Shown: positions 17,536 through 27,315, counted from the first letter of the stretch. The stretch is DNA of 64,000 bases from DATAPD01 sp036265385 (GCA_036265385.1 DATAPD010000042.1:248001-312000), one strand, 5' to 3'. The notes: generated by a model from the letters alone, not told the origin. Numbers and translations are program-made.

Positions 17536-18237
17536 GTGACAAAAGGCGCATACACCGAGCTCCGCCTTCGGAAGAATTCTTTTCGATCCGTGGTCCGATG
17601 GATCGCTATCGTTTTCGTTCTTGTGTGGTCGCTTGCTGCGATGTGTCTTCTGGCGGCGCGGTGGATCGCCCCCCCAACAACCGCGGTGCACATCCAGCGC
17701 CGCTTCCAGGCGTGGGTTCATCGAAAACCTTACCGCGAACGCTACAAGTTCGTTCCGCTCAACCAAATCCCGCTCGAACTCCAGCATGCTGTCATCGCAG
17801 CGGAAGACGCGCGCTTCTACCAGCACCACGGATTCGATTGGCACCAGGTCCAAATCGCCGCCCAAGAAAACTTGGATGGCGGTCGAACTCGCGGTGCGTC
17901 CACCATCACGCAACAACTTGTAAAAAACCTGTTCTTCGGAACAGGCCGATCTGTGCTTCGCAAGGGCGCGGAGTTCACACTCGTGCCAGTAGCCGAACTC
18001 GTCCTTGGCAAGCGGCGCATTCTGGAGATCTACCTTAATGTCGTCGAATGGGGCCCGGGCATTTACGGCGCAGACTCAGCATGCCGCTATTACAACGGAA
18101 ACATGCCCCGTAATCTCACCCGCGAGCAGGCAGCACGGCTGGCCGCCATTTTGCCTGCACCATTGAGATGGCGGCCAGAGCGCATGAACAACTACAGCGC
18201 GAACATCCTTGAGCGCATGGCCCAGATGGGCTGGTAA
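17536..18237 (+). CDS. mtgA: Monofunctional biosynthetic peptidoglycan transglycosylase
   Basis: A GT51 enzyme of 233 residues with one N-terminal transmembrane helix (about 20-42). The conserved motifs are present in order: AAEDARFYQHHGFDW (catalytic Glu), RGASTITQQLVKNLF, and KRRILEIYLNVVEWGPGIYGADSACRYY. It polymerises lipid II into glycan strands at the outer face of the inner membrane. The likely start is GTG 17536; there is no strong Shine-Dalgarno. Length and lack of a transpeptidase domain fit MtgA rather than a class A PBP. Confidence 0.93.
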   Translation: MTKGAYTELRLRKNSFRSVVRWIAIVFVLVWSLAAMCLLAARWIAPPTTAVHIQRRFQAWVHRKPYRERYKFVPLNQIPLELQHAVIAAEDARFYQHHGFDWHQVQIAAQENLDGGRTRGASTITQQLVKNLFFGTGRSVLRKGAEFTLVPVAELVLGKRRILEIYLNVVEWGPGIYGADSACRYYNGNMPRNLTREQAARLAAILPAPLRWRPERMNNYSANILERMAQMGW

Positions 18238-18320
18238 ATCCGAGAACAATCTCTAAACGATCAATCGCATTCCCGGCGCTCCGTCTTGCGCATACTCATC
18301 CGGCTTGTCATCATGGACGC

Positions 18321-18770
18321 ATGCCAACTGTTTTCGAAGCCGCAGGTGGCGACGAAGGTCTGCGACGTCTTGCCGCCGCTTGGCATCGTCGAGTGATGGC
18401 CGATGAGGTAGTGGGCCATGCGTTCAGTCACGGATTTCACCCCGATCATGTCGAGCGGCTTGCCTCTTACTGGGCCGAGGCACTCGGCGGCCCCCGCATG
18501 TACTCCGCCAACTATGGTGACGAGACCTCCGTCGTCAAAATTCATAGCGGCAAGGGAGAGCACGAAGAGATGAACCGTCGTGCGATTGCGTGCTTCGACC
18601 TTGCACTAGCTGATGTGGGACTCGCGAACAATAACGCTCTCAGACAAGTGCTGCACGACTACTTCGCATGGGCCACCACAACAACCATGTCACGCTATCA
18701 GCGCTCCGCCGATGATGTCCCCGCCGGTATGAGCATCCCGCAATGGTCATGGGATGGCCTCCAGAAGTAA
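18321..18770 (+). CDS. Truncated (2-on-2) hemoglobin-like protein, group II
   Basis: A 149-residue globin. The region FSHGFHPDHVERLASYWAEALGGP and the later VKIHSGKGEHEEMNRRAIACFDLAL match group II truncated hemoglobins, with the His in GEHEEM a candidate proximal heme ligand. The C-terminal 20 residues (MSIPQWSWDGLQK) extend past the globin fold, as in several oxidoreductase-annotated members. Such proteins handle O2, NO or peroxide. The heme pathway genes lie about 23 kb away in this window. Confidence 0.85.
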   Translation: MPTVFEAAGGDEGLRRLAAAWHRRVMADEVVGHAFSHGFHPDHVERLASYWAEALGGPRMYSANYGDETSVVKIHSGKGEHEEMNRRAIACFDLALADVGLANNNALRQVLHDYFAWATTTTMSRYQRSADDVPAGMSIPQWSWDGLQK

Positions 18771-18859
18771 AACTGCAATTGCATCCCTACCTCAGCGCCT
18801 GAGCAGCGGAAACTTTCAGCGGAGGTCCTTACTCCAACCGTTAAACTGCTGCCATCGAG

Positions 18860-19156
18860 GTGAGCACCGTGCTTCAAATTGATCCCTGGTTATCGCTCGG
18901 AGTGTTCTTATCCACAGCCGCAACCGATGCAGTCTATGTAATGTTTAATGCTGCGGTTTCTGCCAAGAAACGAATCCCGGCGGCATCATGGAGCAGCGTG
19001 TGGTACCTATTGTCTGCTTTTGCGGTTATCAGCTACACGAAAAACTGGGCTTACGTTGTTTTCGCAGCGGCAGGGTCTTGGGCCGGAGCCTTCGCCTCAA
19101 TGACGGTTCTGGGCAGATCCTCAAAGATCGTCCTCCCGCGCAACTCCACTGAATAG
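18860..19156 (+). CDS. Small membrane protein, unknown function
   Basis: A 98-residue protein with about three transmembrane segments (WLSLGVFLSTAATDAVYVMF, WSSVWYLLSAFAVISYT, WAYVVFAAAGSWAGAFASMTV). It starts at a GTG 8 bases before another GTG. The gene sits just before a strong terminator, supporting it as a real transcription unit. I do not recognise the family. Confidence 0.6.
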   Translation: MSTVLQIDPWLSLGVFLSTAATDAVYVMFNAAVSAKKRIPAASWSSVWYLLSAFAVISYTKNWAYVVFAAAGSWAGAFASMTVLGRSSKIVLPRNSTE

Positions 19157-19190
19157 TCGGCCAATGCGTGCGCTCAGCCCCGAACGCAAC

Positions 19191-19219
19191 AAAGGGAGAG
19201 CGTGCGCTCTCCCTTTTTC
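19191..19219. terminator. Bidirectional Rho-independent terminator
   Basis: Hairpin AAAGGGAGAGCG-TGC-GCTCTCCCTTT with T-rich and A-rich flanks, between the convergent small membrane protein and secreted protein genes. Confidence 0.88.
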
Positions 19220-19244
19220 ATTTTCTCTTAAGGAACGATTCAAA

Positions 19245-19742
19245 TCATTGGAACTTGGCTCCGATCAACAGGGGTGAACCGCACGTCGGAGGCAGGTTGA
19301 ACGGCGCGATCTTGGTCTGCCGAGCCTGCAACGTGTCGCCTGCTTTGACGAAAGGTACGTGATCGCCATCGGTCACGGCCAGATCAATCTTAGCGGTCCG
19401 AATTCCCGCCACGAGTGCGACCTTCCCACGTCCGGCGAGTTTCTTGACGCCATCCTGCAGCACACAAAATGCGACCGGTGTGCCGATCGGAAGATTTACG
19501 TTTTCCAGTTGCGCGTTGAGCCGGACTGGAGTCGTGCCATTAGCGCGATAGTCTCCGCGCAGCTCTGCGCGAATACCATTGATAATCGCTGAATTGCGAG
19601 CCGATAACCGAACCGAAGTCGAGTCCGGAGAGAAGGTTGCCGTGGAATCTTCCGTTTCCTGTGCCCAGAGCCGGCCCGAAGCTGCCAGCATCATTGCCAC
19701 CACGAATACGAAAGTTGCGAGTTTCATTGCTGTGTGTCTCAT
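19245..19742 (-). CDS. Secreted beta-rich hypothetical protein
   Basis: The start at 19742 has AGGAG eight bases upstream on the minus strand. A signal peptide (ending RLWAQ, about residue 28) is followed by about 135 residues rich in Ala, Val, Thr and Arg with a strand-like pattern (VRLNAQLENVNLPIGTPVAFCV, GDTLQARQTKIAPFNLPP). Two cysteines (in VAFCVLQ and PPTCGSP) could form a disulfide. I do not recognise the family. Confidence 0.65.
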   Translation of the reverse strand: MRHTAMKLATFVFVVAMMLAASGRLWAQETEDSTATFSPDSTSVRLSARNSAIINGIRAELRGDYRANGTTPVRLNAQLENVNLPIGTPVAFCVLQDGVKKLAGRGKVALVAGIRTAKIDLAVTDGDHVPFVKAGDTLQARQTKIAPFNLPPTCGSPLLIGAKFQ

Positions 19743-20053
19743 TTGTCTGCTCCTGGGAAGTGTGTTTTTTGCTGTCATGGACTGAGACACAGCAGTTTTT
19801 CGCAGCGGAACAGAAAAGTTTCCACCACCACACTTTTTTTATAACAGCGAAAAAATTGGAAGCCCCGCGAAATTTCTGTTCCGTACCGAACTCCTCGACT
19901 GTCTTATTTAATGAAGAGCTTAAGACGACCTCGAAGATGACGATTTCGGCCCAAATACGCGCTGATCTTCTTCCTGCAACGTTCGCAGGAAGTTCACTGA
20001 ATGGGAGGACATCGAACCCAGCAGCGAGCTGCCCGACCGCTATAATCGGCACG

Positions 20054-20650
20054 ATGCAGCTTGCTGAGCTCTCGGACGAGGATCTGGTTGCGCGTTTCCG
20101 CGAGGCAACTCGGGACGAGCGCGAGCACTGCATCAACGAGCTTTTCCGCAGAAACTATTCACGGGTCTCTCGTTGGTGTCTTCGTTTTGCGTCCGACCGT
20201 GACGCAGCTCTTGATTTAGCGCAGGAAGTTTTCGCTCGCGCTTACCAGAATCTCGATTCGTTTCAAGGACAGTCCAAATTTTCCAGTTGGCTTTTCACCA
20301 TCGCGCGGAATCATTGTCTTAATACGATCCGCGCAAATGCAAGACAAGCTACGGAATTGAAGGCGGAAGTCGAAGAGGATTTTCTGAGCACCATCGTCGA
20401 TCCCGGCGAGAATCCAGAAGCAACACTGGATCGGCAAAGCACAGCTCGCCAAGTATCTCAATTGCTCACCAGTGCTCTTGACGAAACTGAACGCGTGGTC
20501 TTCACGCTGCACTATGGAGAAGACCTTTCGCTCGATGCCATCACACAAGTATTAGGACTTGAGAATGCCAGCGGCGCAAAAGCTTTCATCGTGAGCGCCA
20601 AACGCAAATTGTCGCGCTTGATTTCGCAACGAAAGGTTCAGCGCCCATAA
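20054..20650 (+). CDS. ECF sigma factor (sigma-70 family)
   Basis: A 198-residue ECF sigma factor. Sigma region 2 is clear (CINELFRRNYSRVSRWCLRF, DAALDLAQEVFARAYQNLDSFQGQSKFSSWLFTIARNHCLN), and region 4 runs about 135-195 (LDETERVVFTLHYGEDLSLDAITQVLG). It directs RNA polymerase to alternative promoters. The ATG at 20054 is chosen because the sigma fold starts there; a TATAAT sits 7 bases upstream (20041-20046). The next gene, 22 bases downstream, encodes its likely anti-sigma factor. Confidence 0.92.
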   Translation: MQLAELSDEDLVARFREATRDEREHCINELFRRNYSRVSRWCLRFASDRDAALDLAQEVFARAYQNLDSFQGQSKFSSWLFTIARNHCLNTIRANARQATELKAEVEEDFLSTIVDPGENPEATLDRQSTARQVSQLLTSALDETERVVFTLHYGEDLSLDAITQVLGLENASGAKAFIVSAKRKLSRLISQRKVQRP

Positions 20651-20672
20651 CCGGCGCTGCGGAGAGATTCCC

Positions 20673-21416
20673 ATGGTAGACCGCGACATATTGAAGTCGG
20701 AACTGGCGCCCACGCCCCAGTGCCTCTCGATTGACGAACTCGGCAAGCTTTCTGCTGAGCAAGCCGGTGCTCATCGCCATGTTTCCGTATGCGCACGATG
20801 CCAGACCGAGTTAGCTCTACTCCGCGAATTCGAATCGGATAAGCCGATGCCCGGGGAAGGCGCGGCGGTTGCATGGATGAGTGCTCAACTGGAACGGCGT
20901 CTTGGCGGAATCAAAAACACGACGGCTGAGACTAACCGGTCGAGGGCCGCATCAATCCAGAGCTCATGGCTTGCGCGTTTGTTTGCAATACCCGGTTTTC
21001 GCATCGCGGCTCCAATCGCGGCTGCGGCAATCGTAGCGGCGGCTCTCCTGTGGTTGCGTTCTCCAAGGGAGCCCGAATTGCAGGCAAATCTCGGCTCCGG
21101 TCCGACGGTATATCGCTCAACCGAAGTGCAAACGATTGCGCCTATCGGGAACTTGCAGAAAACGCCCGATGCCATGCAATGGAAGGCAGTTGAAAGAGCA
21201 GCATCGTACAAAATTCTATTGTCCGAAGTGGATCAAACTGAAGTATGGACAGCGCAAACAAGTGACACTTCTTTGACAATTCCCCGCGCTGTCGTCGCTA
21301 AAATGAAAGTTGGTAAGCCCTTCCTCTGGAAGGTTTCGGCGTTGGATACGAATGGCCAGGTCCTCGCCACGTCACAACCTCAGCGGTTCGTTATTGTGCC
21401 CGATCAGACGCGCTGA
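20673..21416 (+). CDS. Transmembrane zinc anti-sigma factor
   Basis: A 247-residue protein. The N-terminal cytoplasmic part has the zinc anti-sigma signature H-x3-C-x2-C (HRHVSVCARCQTEL, about 31-44). A single transmembrane helix (about 110-127, IAAPIAAAAIVAAALLWL) leads to an extracytoplasmic Fn3-like domain (about 165-245, MQWKAVERAASYKILLSEVDQ). It should hold the adjacent ECF sigma factor inactive until an envelope signal arrives. A good GGAGAG lies before the ATG. Confidence 0.85.
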   Translation: MVDRDILKSELAPTPQCLSIDELGKLSAEQAGAHRHVSVCARCQTELALLREFESDKPMPGEGAAVAWMSAQLERRLGGIKNTTAETNRSRAASIQSSWLARLFAIPGFRIAAPIAAAAIVAAALLWLRSPREPELQANLGSGPTVYRSTEVQTIAPIGNLQKTPDAMQWKAVERAASYKILLSEVDQTEVWTAQTSDTSLTIPRAVVAKMKVGKPFLWKVSALDTNGQVLATSQPQRFVIVPDQTR

Positions 21417-21452
21417 GCATTCAAGAACGCAGAAGGTGAATTAGGAGACCTT

Positions 21453-22613
21453 ATGTACGAGACCGCCCAAATCTCGCGTTCCCACCACGCCTTCAAGTTT
21501 TCATTCGTAGTGGCCTTATTGATTTCTTCGCTGACATTCCTAGATGTTGCTGTCGCTCAAACCACGAATACGCTTGGCCTGAAGATCCTGAATGAGAAAG
21601 TTCCTGCGGGCGGGATGCTGCAAATGAAGTTGACCGTCACAGAGCCGAAGCCAATCCTGAAAGGAAATCAAAGGCTGAACTTCAGCTCCACGTTTCTTGG
21701 CGCGCCAGCTGGGATTCACCTCGACAGTCCGAAGGGCGATGTTAGTGGCGTGATGGTTGTCGGCAATGGGACATCGCAGATGTTCTTCAGCTCTCCCCTG
21801 AGTTCCTTCGGAACGAATCTCGATTATCCAATCCTGACTATGGCGATGCCTGTCTTATCCACCGCGGCCGTGGGAAAGAAAGTCACGCTCGCGTTGGATG
21901 CCGTCAACTCCTCATGGCTTGATCCATCCTCTACTGCTTATCCGCTTGAATTGAAGTCTGGAGTTCTGACTGTAGGCGGCTCGATCTCTGTCTCAAACAT
22001 TGTTCCGGGATCCGGTGTAGTCCCGGCTGGCACGCCGATCACAATTACTGGCGTCGGATTTCAGCCGGATGTAGTAGTGAATGTGAACAATGCAACGGTG
22101 AGCTCATTGCAGTTTGTCAGCTCCACCCAAATCAAAATCACGCTCAGCACTGCGGTCGAGATGGAGAGCCGCCGAGTGCGCGTCAAAAAGCCGACCACCA
22201 ACGAAACCGTCACGTATTACTCGTATCAGCGCACAGCAGAAGTGGGAGAAAGCACGCACGCCTTGGTTGCTTCGAGTTATCCGTTGTTTCCCCATACACG
22301 ATGGACGCAAGCTTTCTTGAAACCAGTCGCAAGTGGGACGAAGTTCAGCGCCCTTGCGTTGCAGAATACCCGCGCCACAGGGGTGACGATCACGCTGAAT
22401 CTGCTCTCAGGCACTGGAAGCGTGCTTGCATCCAAGACGGTGAATCTTCCCGGTCGCAGCAAGATCGTGCGCGATATGAAGGAATTTTTCAGCGGAGCTA
22501 AGACCGGGACTGAAATTCGTATCACTTGCCCGGTTGCGATTCAGGTGCTGGGTATGCTCGGAGACGACGCATCACGCATCGTGCTTCCAGTGGCCCCGTC
22601 GGCGACTCGCTAG
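21453..22613 (+). CDS. Secreted TIG-domain protein of the ECF cluster
   Basis: The protein has an N-terminal signal anchor or signal peptide (about 15-36, ending VAVAQT). A cohesin-like beta domain spans about 40-175, an IPT/TIG module about 182-275 (VVPAGTPITITGVGFQPDVVVNVNNATVS), and a C-terminal beta domain about 290-386. It is exported. It follows the sigma and anti-sigma genes in the same direction, so it may be part of their regulon or a sensed surface component. It overlaps the convergent CHAT gene by 42 bases. The domain assignment of residues 40-175 is tentative. Confidence 0.75.
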   Translation: MYETAQISRSHHAFKFSFVVALLISSLTFLDVAVAQTTNTLGLKILNEKVPAGGMLQMKLTVTEPKPILKGNQRLNFSSTFLGAPAGIHLDSPKGDVSGVMVVGNGTSQMFFSSPLSSFGTNLDYPILTMAMPVLSTAAVGKKVTLALDAVNSSWLDPSSTAYPLELKSGVLTVGGSISVSNIVPGSGVVPAGTPITITGVGFQPDVVVNVNNATVSSLQFVSSTQIKITLSTAVEMESRRVRVKKPTTNETVTYYSYQRTAEVGESTHALVASSYPLFPHTRWTQAFLKPVASGTKFSALALQNTRATGVTITLNLLSGTGSVLASKTVNLPGRSKIVRDMKEFFSGAKTGTEIRITCPVAIQVLGMLGDDASRIVLPVAPSATR

Positions 22614-25163
22614 CCAGATACCTAGCGCGAGTGCGATCGCGAGGGAAGCAGCGGCGGCGGATCCCAGCGTTCGCCAACGGACAACTGTCGGCAGCGGCAT
22701 CAGAGATTCTCCACTAAGGACGAAAGCTGCCCAGTATCTCGGGTTCTCTACTGGTGAGTTTGAACGCAAGAATTTCAACTTCGCCTGGCGAAGGGCTTCT
22801 CCGCGGGAAATGTGCCGATCCGTCGCGAAAAAATAGAACTGCTTCATAAACTCGGCCGTTACGCGATCATCCACTTTCCATAACGTTGTCACGGCTGAGC
22901 TGGCCCCTGCAGCTAACAGTGCCCTGCTGAAGGCGTGAACGCCTTCTCCACGTGCGACCTTTCCGCGTTCTGTGTCGCACGCTGACAACACCGCAAGCGA
23001 AACCTGGCTAAGATCGATGCCGTACATTTGTCGCAGATAGAGGAAAGTCGCGCCTGCGTTGTTCGAACCTTCTGAAGAGAACAGTAGCCGTGAATCCTCC
23101 GGGTTTGAGGTATCCGCGAATGAATGTGTGCTTACATGAAGTAATGGCGCGCTGTTCGCCTTGCCACTAAGGAATGCACTCTTTTGATTTGTGGATCCGA
23201 GAAGCAGCTCCGATTTCCCGGGAAGCATGTCCGCGATGTCGTGTACTTCTTTTGAGGAGAAAGGCAAGGGCAGCAAATCCTGGGTTGTCGAAGTTCCGAC
23301 GACGGGATCAGCAAATGCAATGAATTGTGTGTTCCAAGGAAATTTCGGTGCGTGTTTTGGGGCTGGCCTGCGCATTAGAGCGGCAGAGGGCGAATAAACA
23401 ATGTCCACCCGCTCGATCAACAATTGATCGCGTTGGCTCGGAATGAGCTCGAACGGAATCGTGGAAATCCAGTTATCAGGAATCACAAGCAAGTGCTGGA
23501 TGCCCGGTTCCATCGTTAGCCATTCCGCGGGCATGAGTTCAGACAAAACCGAAACCTTTGTGCGCCAATCCGAGGAAGCGTCAGGAAGGCTGTTCAGCAC
23601 ATCCTGCATCTCCTTCTTTTCAGGTCCGATATTTTTGAAGAAGAAGTGAGTCTGCTGACGCGAGCACCAGATCGCGGCGACGAAATCTCCGCTGGTCCAA
23701 TACTCGACTAACGCGAAGGCAGGCGCTAAGCGGCCACGCATTTCAGTCAGCGTAATCGGCTTGTTCTCGGTAGTCTGTGAAAGGATGCGGTCCTGAAAAT
23801 TTCTCGATCGGCTTCTCTCCAGGTAGACGAAGGCTTGGTCCACATCGCCTTTTCGCAACAGGATTCTTAGCAAAGCATCGTAAACATCTCGTTTGTCGCC
23901 CAAAAACTCCGCACGTAGCGCTGACAATTGCAGTTGCACACGGGCTTTTTCGATCAGGTCGATCGCGCGACGATAGTAGTCCTCGGCGGTGTCTGTGCTG
24001 CCGAGTCGCTCCTCAGACTGACCCAATCCGTATAGTGCTTTCCAGTTTTCTTCGGGAGTGCCTAATTCTTCGGACATTTGTCTTGCCCGGTCGAACTCCG
24101 AACGCGCTCTCGTAACCAATTGGGATTGCAGAAACGTTTCTCCTAAATAAAGGTGTCCCTGCATTTCCTCGCGTCGATTTTTCCGTGACGATGCTAGTTG
24201 CAAAACCTGTTCGAACACTCGCTGCGCATTGCGAAGATCATTCAGATCGAGCGCGTACACAATTCCGATGTTTTTCAGAACACCAATCTCGCCGTCAGAG
24301 TCGCGCTCCTTTGCGTACCACGATTGAGCGTTTTGGTAGGCCTGAAGGGCTTTCCACGGATCGCCTAGTCGCCGATAGATTGTTCCGAGATTGCCTTCCA
24401 CGTGAGCCCGGTCGCTCGAGGTCATTGTGCTAGTCGACGTCTCGATCCGCTTATAGATTTCAAGCGCCCGCTCGTATTGCCCTAGCCTTTGGAACAGCGT
24501 GGCTTGGTTGAATTCTGTAATCTGTCGCCAATAGACCTGCCACTTTGTGTCTTTGATCCCGTCCAACGCCCGCTGTGCACTATCGTAGCTTTGCATTGCT
24601 TCGAAATACTTGCCCTCGAAGTAGTAGGCGCTCCCGATGTTATTCAAGACTTGGACTTCGTTTTCGACGTCACCGGCAGTTCGACTCAGTTCAAGAGCAT
24701 TCGCAAAACTCTTTTCCGCCTCGGCGTAATCTCCATGGTCAACTTCTGCAAGGCCCTTGATGTTGACCGCATGCGACTCTCCTTTCACATCTCCTATGCT
24801 TTGGTAGATGCTGGCTGCTTCCTTCGCCAATTTCAGAGATTGTTCGTAATCTCCGCGAGCAGATGCAATTTTGCTCATTTCATCGAGCACAAATCCTAAC
24901 TGTGAGGAACTCTTAGCCTGACGCATCTGATTTGCGATGGAAGCATACAAATCCCAGGCTTCTTGCTGTTTGCCTTGATCGCGTAATGACTGGGCTGCGC
25001 GGATCCGGGAATCGAGATCGGTTTCCCCCGATGCCGTCAGCCGAGCAACCTGCAACAATTGAGTGGCGAACGAATGGATAGAGAATTCAGCATCGGCGCA
25101 TTGACTGGAGCGACAAAAACAAAGCACGCCGGCAATAATCCAGGAAACGGAAGCACCTGCCAT
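22572..25163 (-). CDS. TPR-CHAT protease-like protein, membrane anchored
   Basis: 863 residues. A signal peptide comes first, then about ten TPR repeats (roughly 45-420, e.g. AEKSFANALELSRTAGDVENEVQVLNNIG), and a CHAT domain (about 540-825). The CHAT dyad is intact: His680 (HVSTHS) and Cys729 (LSACDTERG). A C-terminal transmembrane helix (about 832-852) ends in a basic tail. CHAT proteins are caspase-like cysteine proteases, and TPRs recruit partners. With signal peptide and terminal anchor, the catalytic part is predicted to be periplasmic. It is convergent with the ECF/anti-sigma/TIG operon. Confidence 0.88.
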   Translation of the reverse strand: MAGASVSWIIAGVLCFCRSSQCADAEFSIHSFATQLLQVARLTASGETDLDSRIRAAQSLRDQGKQQEAWDLYASIANQMRQAKSSSQLGFVLDEMSKIASARGDYEQSLKLAKEAASIYQSIGDVKGESHAVNIKGLAEVDHGDYAEAEKSFANALELSRTAGDVENEVQVLNNIGSAYYFEGKYFEAMQSYDSAQRALDGIKDTKWQVYWRQITEFNQATLFQRLGQYERALEIYKRIETSTSTMTSSDRAHVEGNLGTIYRRLGDPWKALQAYQNAQSWYAKERDSDGEIGVLKNIGIVYALDLNDLRNAQRVFEQVLQLASSRKNRREEMQGHLYLGETFLQSQLVTRARSEFDRARQMSEELGTPEENWKALYGLGQSEERLGSTDTAEDYYRRAIDLIEKARVQLQLSALRAEFLGDKRDVYDALLRILLRKGDVDQAFVYLERSRSRNFQDRILSQTTENKPITLTEMRGRLAPAFALVEYWTSGDFVAAIWCSRQQTHFFFKNIGPEKKEMQDVLNSLPDASSDWRTKVSVLSELMPAEWLTMEPGIQHLLVIPDNWISTIPFELIPSQRDQLLIERVDIVYSPSAALMRRPAPKHAPKFPWNTQFIAFADPVVGTSTTQDLLPLPFSSKEVHDIADMLPGKSELLLGSTNQKSAFLSGKANSAPLLHVSTHSFADTSNPEDSRLLFSSEGSNNAGATFLYLRQMYGIDLSQVSLAVLSACDTERGKVARGEGVHAFSRALLAAGASSAVTTLWKVDDRVTAEFMKQFYFFATDRHISRGEALRQAKLKFLRSNSPVENPRYWAAFVLSGESLMPLPTVVRWRTLGSAAAASLAIALALGIWLASRRRGHWKHDA

Positions 25164-25600
25164 TAGCTCGTATCCTAGCCAAAACCGCGGGGATCACAAA
25201 GCAAGCGGTAGGCTCGTTTTTTGATACCGCCCCAAAAAAAGGCCTCCTCAAAAGCCCCCGAATGGATGTCGTGTTGTCAGGATTGGAGGACGATGAAGTT
25301 GGCTGAAGGGGGTTCGAAAGCGCCGCCAATCCTTAAAAGCGGGTGCCGAATCTTCGGTAATACCTATTCTCCCGTATGTGAAAATCTCATAAGTTGCACG
25401 TTTTTCAAACTTTGGTTACGCAACGACTTCCAAGACGGTTCTCATCTTCTAAAACAATGTTTCCAATTGGGTTAACGGAGGTTACAACTCTGTTAATGGC
25501 CCGACCGGGTAGTCGGGTTCAGGTGGCAGTTGAGTGCAGTTCTCGCTTCCCACAGTATTTTCCACAGGCTGTCGGTGTCGTGAAGATCGTTAGAAGAGAG
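25164..25600. other. Intergenic region upstream of the CHAT gene
   Basis: No gene is supported in these 437 bases. They contain an inverted repeat with 8-bp arms (AGGATTGG 25279-25286 and CCAATCCT 25326-25333) and a 6-bp hairpin CCCGAC-CGGGTA-GTCGGG at 25500-25517 just past the end of dnaB, which lacks a T-run. The region must hold the promoter of the minus-strand CHAT gene, but no clear -35/-10 pair is visible. Confidence 0.4.
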
Positions 25601-26962
25601 CTATTCTTCACCAGCCATACCGCCCTCTGCCAGCGATTCAAACCGGGTCGAGCTCTTCAAAAACGCCATGCGGACGCGGCCAGTCGGGCCATTACGCTGC
25701 TTCGCGATGATGATTTCCGCTCGTCCCTGAAGCTCCGGATCGTCTTGCTTATAGACCTCTTCCCGGAAAATAAACATAACAAGGTCAGCATCCTGCTCGA
25801 TCGAGCCAGATTCCCGGAGGTCGGCAAGTTGAGGCCGATGGTCGCCGCCTCGGCTTTCCGGAGCGCGGCTCAACTGGGACAAAGCAATGACCGGAACGTG
25901 CAGTTCTTTGGCAAGCCCTTTCAGGCCACGGGAGATCGCCGAAACTTCCTGCGTACGGTTCTCGAAACGCTTGCTTCCTCCCGACATGAGCTGCAGGTAA
26001 TCGACGACGATCAAATCGAGTCGTCCCTGTGATTGTTTCAGACGGCGAGCCTTCGCTCTCATTTCGGTTAACGAAACGCCGGGCGTGTCATCGATGAACA
26101 TAGGCGCGTTCACGAGTTCTTCCATCGCGTGCGCGACTTTGTGCATGTCATCGCGCCAGAGAGAGCCTGTACGCAATTTGTGTGAATCGACTCGTGCCCG
26201 GGAACAAAGTAAGCGCTGCAGTAATGCCTCGGCAGACATTTCGAGCGAGAAGATCGCGACCACCTGCTTGTCTTCGATGGCAGCATTCTCGGCGATATTC
26301 ATCGCGAATGCAGTTTTGCCCATCGAAGGACGTGCGGCGAGAATGACGAGATCGGATTTCTGTAGACCGCTCGTCATCTCATCGAGATCGGTATAGTGAG
26401 TCGCGAGACCCGTGACACGCTGGCCGCGTTGGAGCAGGGCGTCGACGGACCCGAACTTCTCACGAACGATTTCAGGAATTCCAAGAAAGCCGCGGCCAAT
26501 GCGCTTCTCCGAAAGATCGAAGATGGCGGCTTCAGCTTCGTTCAGGATTTCATCGGCAGGGTCCGCTTGCTCAGATGCCTTCGCAATTGCGGCAGTCGAA
26601 ACGTTGATCAGTCCGCGCAAAACTGCTTTGTCGCGGACGATGTGAATGTAGTGCTCAATGCTCGGACGATCGGGAACACCTTCAAGAAGGCTGGATATGT
26701 AAGCGGCATCACCGATCGCGGCCAACTCGCGCTTGCGCTCAAGCTCTTCAACCAGCGTGATGATGTCGATGGGTCGCGACGACTCCATCAGGTCCATCAT
26801 GCGGGCGTAAATGCGACGATGCGAGTCGAGCGAGAAATCGTCGACCCGAAGATTCTCGGCCGCCTCGTTGTACGCCATATTGTCGAGCAGAATTGCGCCG
26901 AGAATCGAGCGTTCCGCTTCTACGTTTGCCGGAAGTTTGGAGATGATGTCGGTAGTCGCCAA
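25601..26962 (-). CDS. dnaB: Replicative DNA helicase DnaB
   Basis: A 453-residue DnaB. The N-terminal primase-interacting domain (PANVEAERSILGAILLDN) is followed by a RecA-like helicase core with Walker A (ARPSMGKTAFAMN), Walker B (LIVVDYLQLMSGG) and RESGSIEQDADLVMFIFREE. It unwinds DNA at the replication fork as a hexamer. The TTG at 26962 (AGGG upstream, giving LATTDIISKLPANVEAE) yields the usual length. The in-frame ATG at 27091 would add 43 residues without homology. No intein is present. Confidence 0.92.
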   Translation of the reverse strand: MATTDIISKLPANVEAERSILGAILLDNMAYNEAAENLRVDDFSLDSHRRIYARMMDLMESSRPIDIITLVEELERKRELAAIGDAAYISSLLEGVPDRPSIEHYIHIVRDKAVLRGLINVSTAAIAKASEQADPADEILNEAEAAIFDLSEKRIGRGFLGIPEIVREKFGSVDALLQRGQRVTGLATHYTDLDEMTSGLQKSDLVILAARPSMGKTAFAMNIAENAAIEDKQVVAIFSLEMSAEALLQRLLCSRARVDSHKLRTGSLWRDDMHKVAHAMEELVNAPMFIDDTPGVSLTEMRAKARRLKQSQGRLDLIVVDYLQLMSGGSKRFENRTQEVSAISRGLKGLAKELHVPVIALSQLSRAPESRGGDHRPQLADLRESGSIEQDADLVMFIFREEVYKQDDPELQGRAEIIIAKQRNGPTGRVRMAFLKSSTRFESLAEGGMAGEE

Positions 26963-27315
26963 GAAATTCCCTAACTGACTGGATCGTTCTCTGATGTTTG
27001 AGCTTCGAGATAGTACTCGCTTGCACCCTTGTGAATGAATGCGCGTCGCATTGGAAAAGTCAGCCGAAATAAAAATTTTGCGGCTGCTCATTTGCTACGC
27101 TAAAAGATCGCTTCTGCGAGTATGACACGTGAGCGAATAAAAAGCGAATACGATTTTGGAGTTGTAGATTTCGATTGCAGAACAGATCTCGCGCGAAATT
27201 CAACCTGAGTTTTCCATCGCTTTCCACAAGAAGTTCTCATCCTCCACAGTTTCTTCACACAATGCTGCGGGATTTCTATTGCGGCTCCCGGAGAGCTATT
27301 GCAGATTGTTGACAG

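Noticed and set aside
25500..25517. Terminator after dnaB
   Set aside because: The hairpin lacks a T-run on either strand, so it is only noted as a hairpin.
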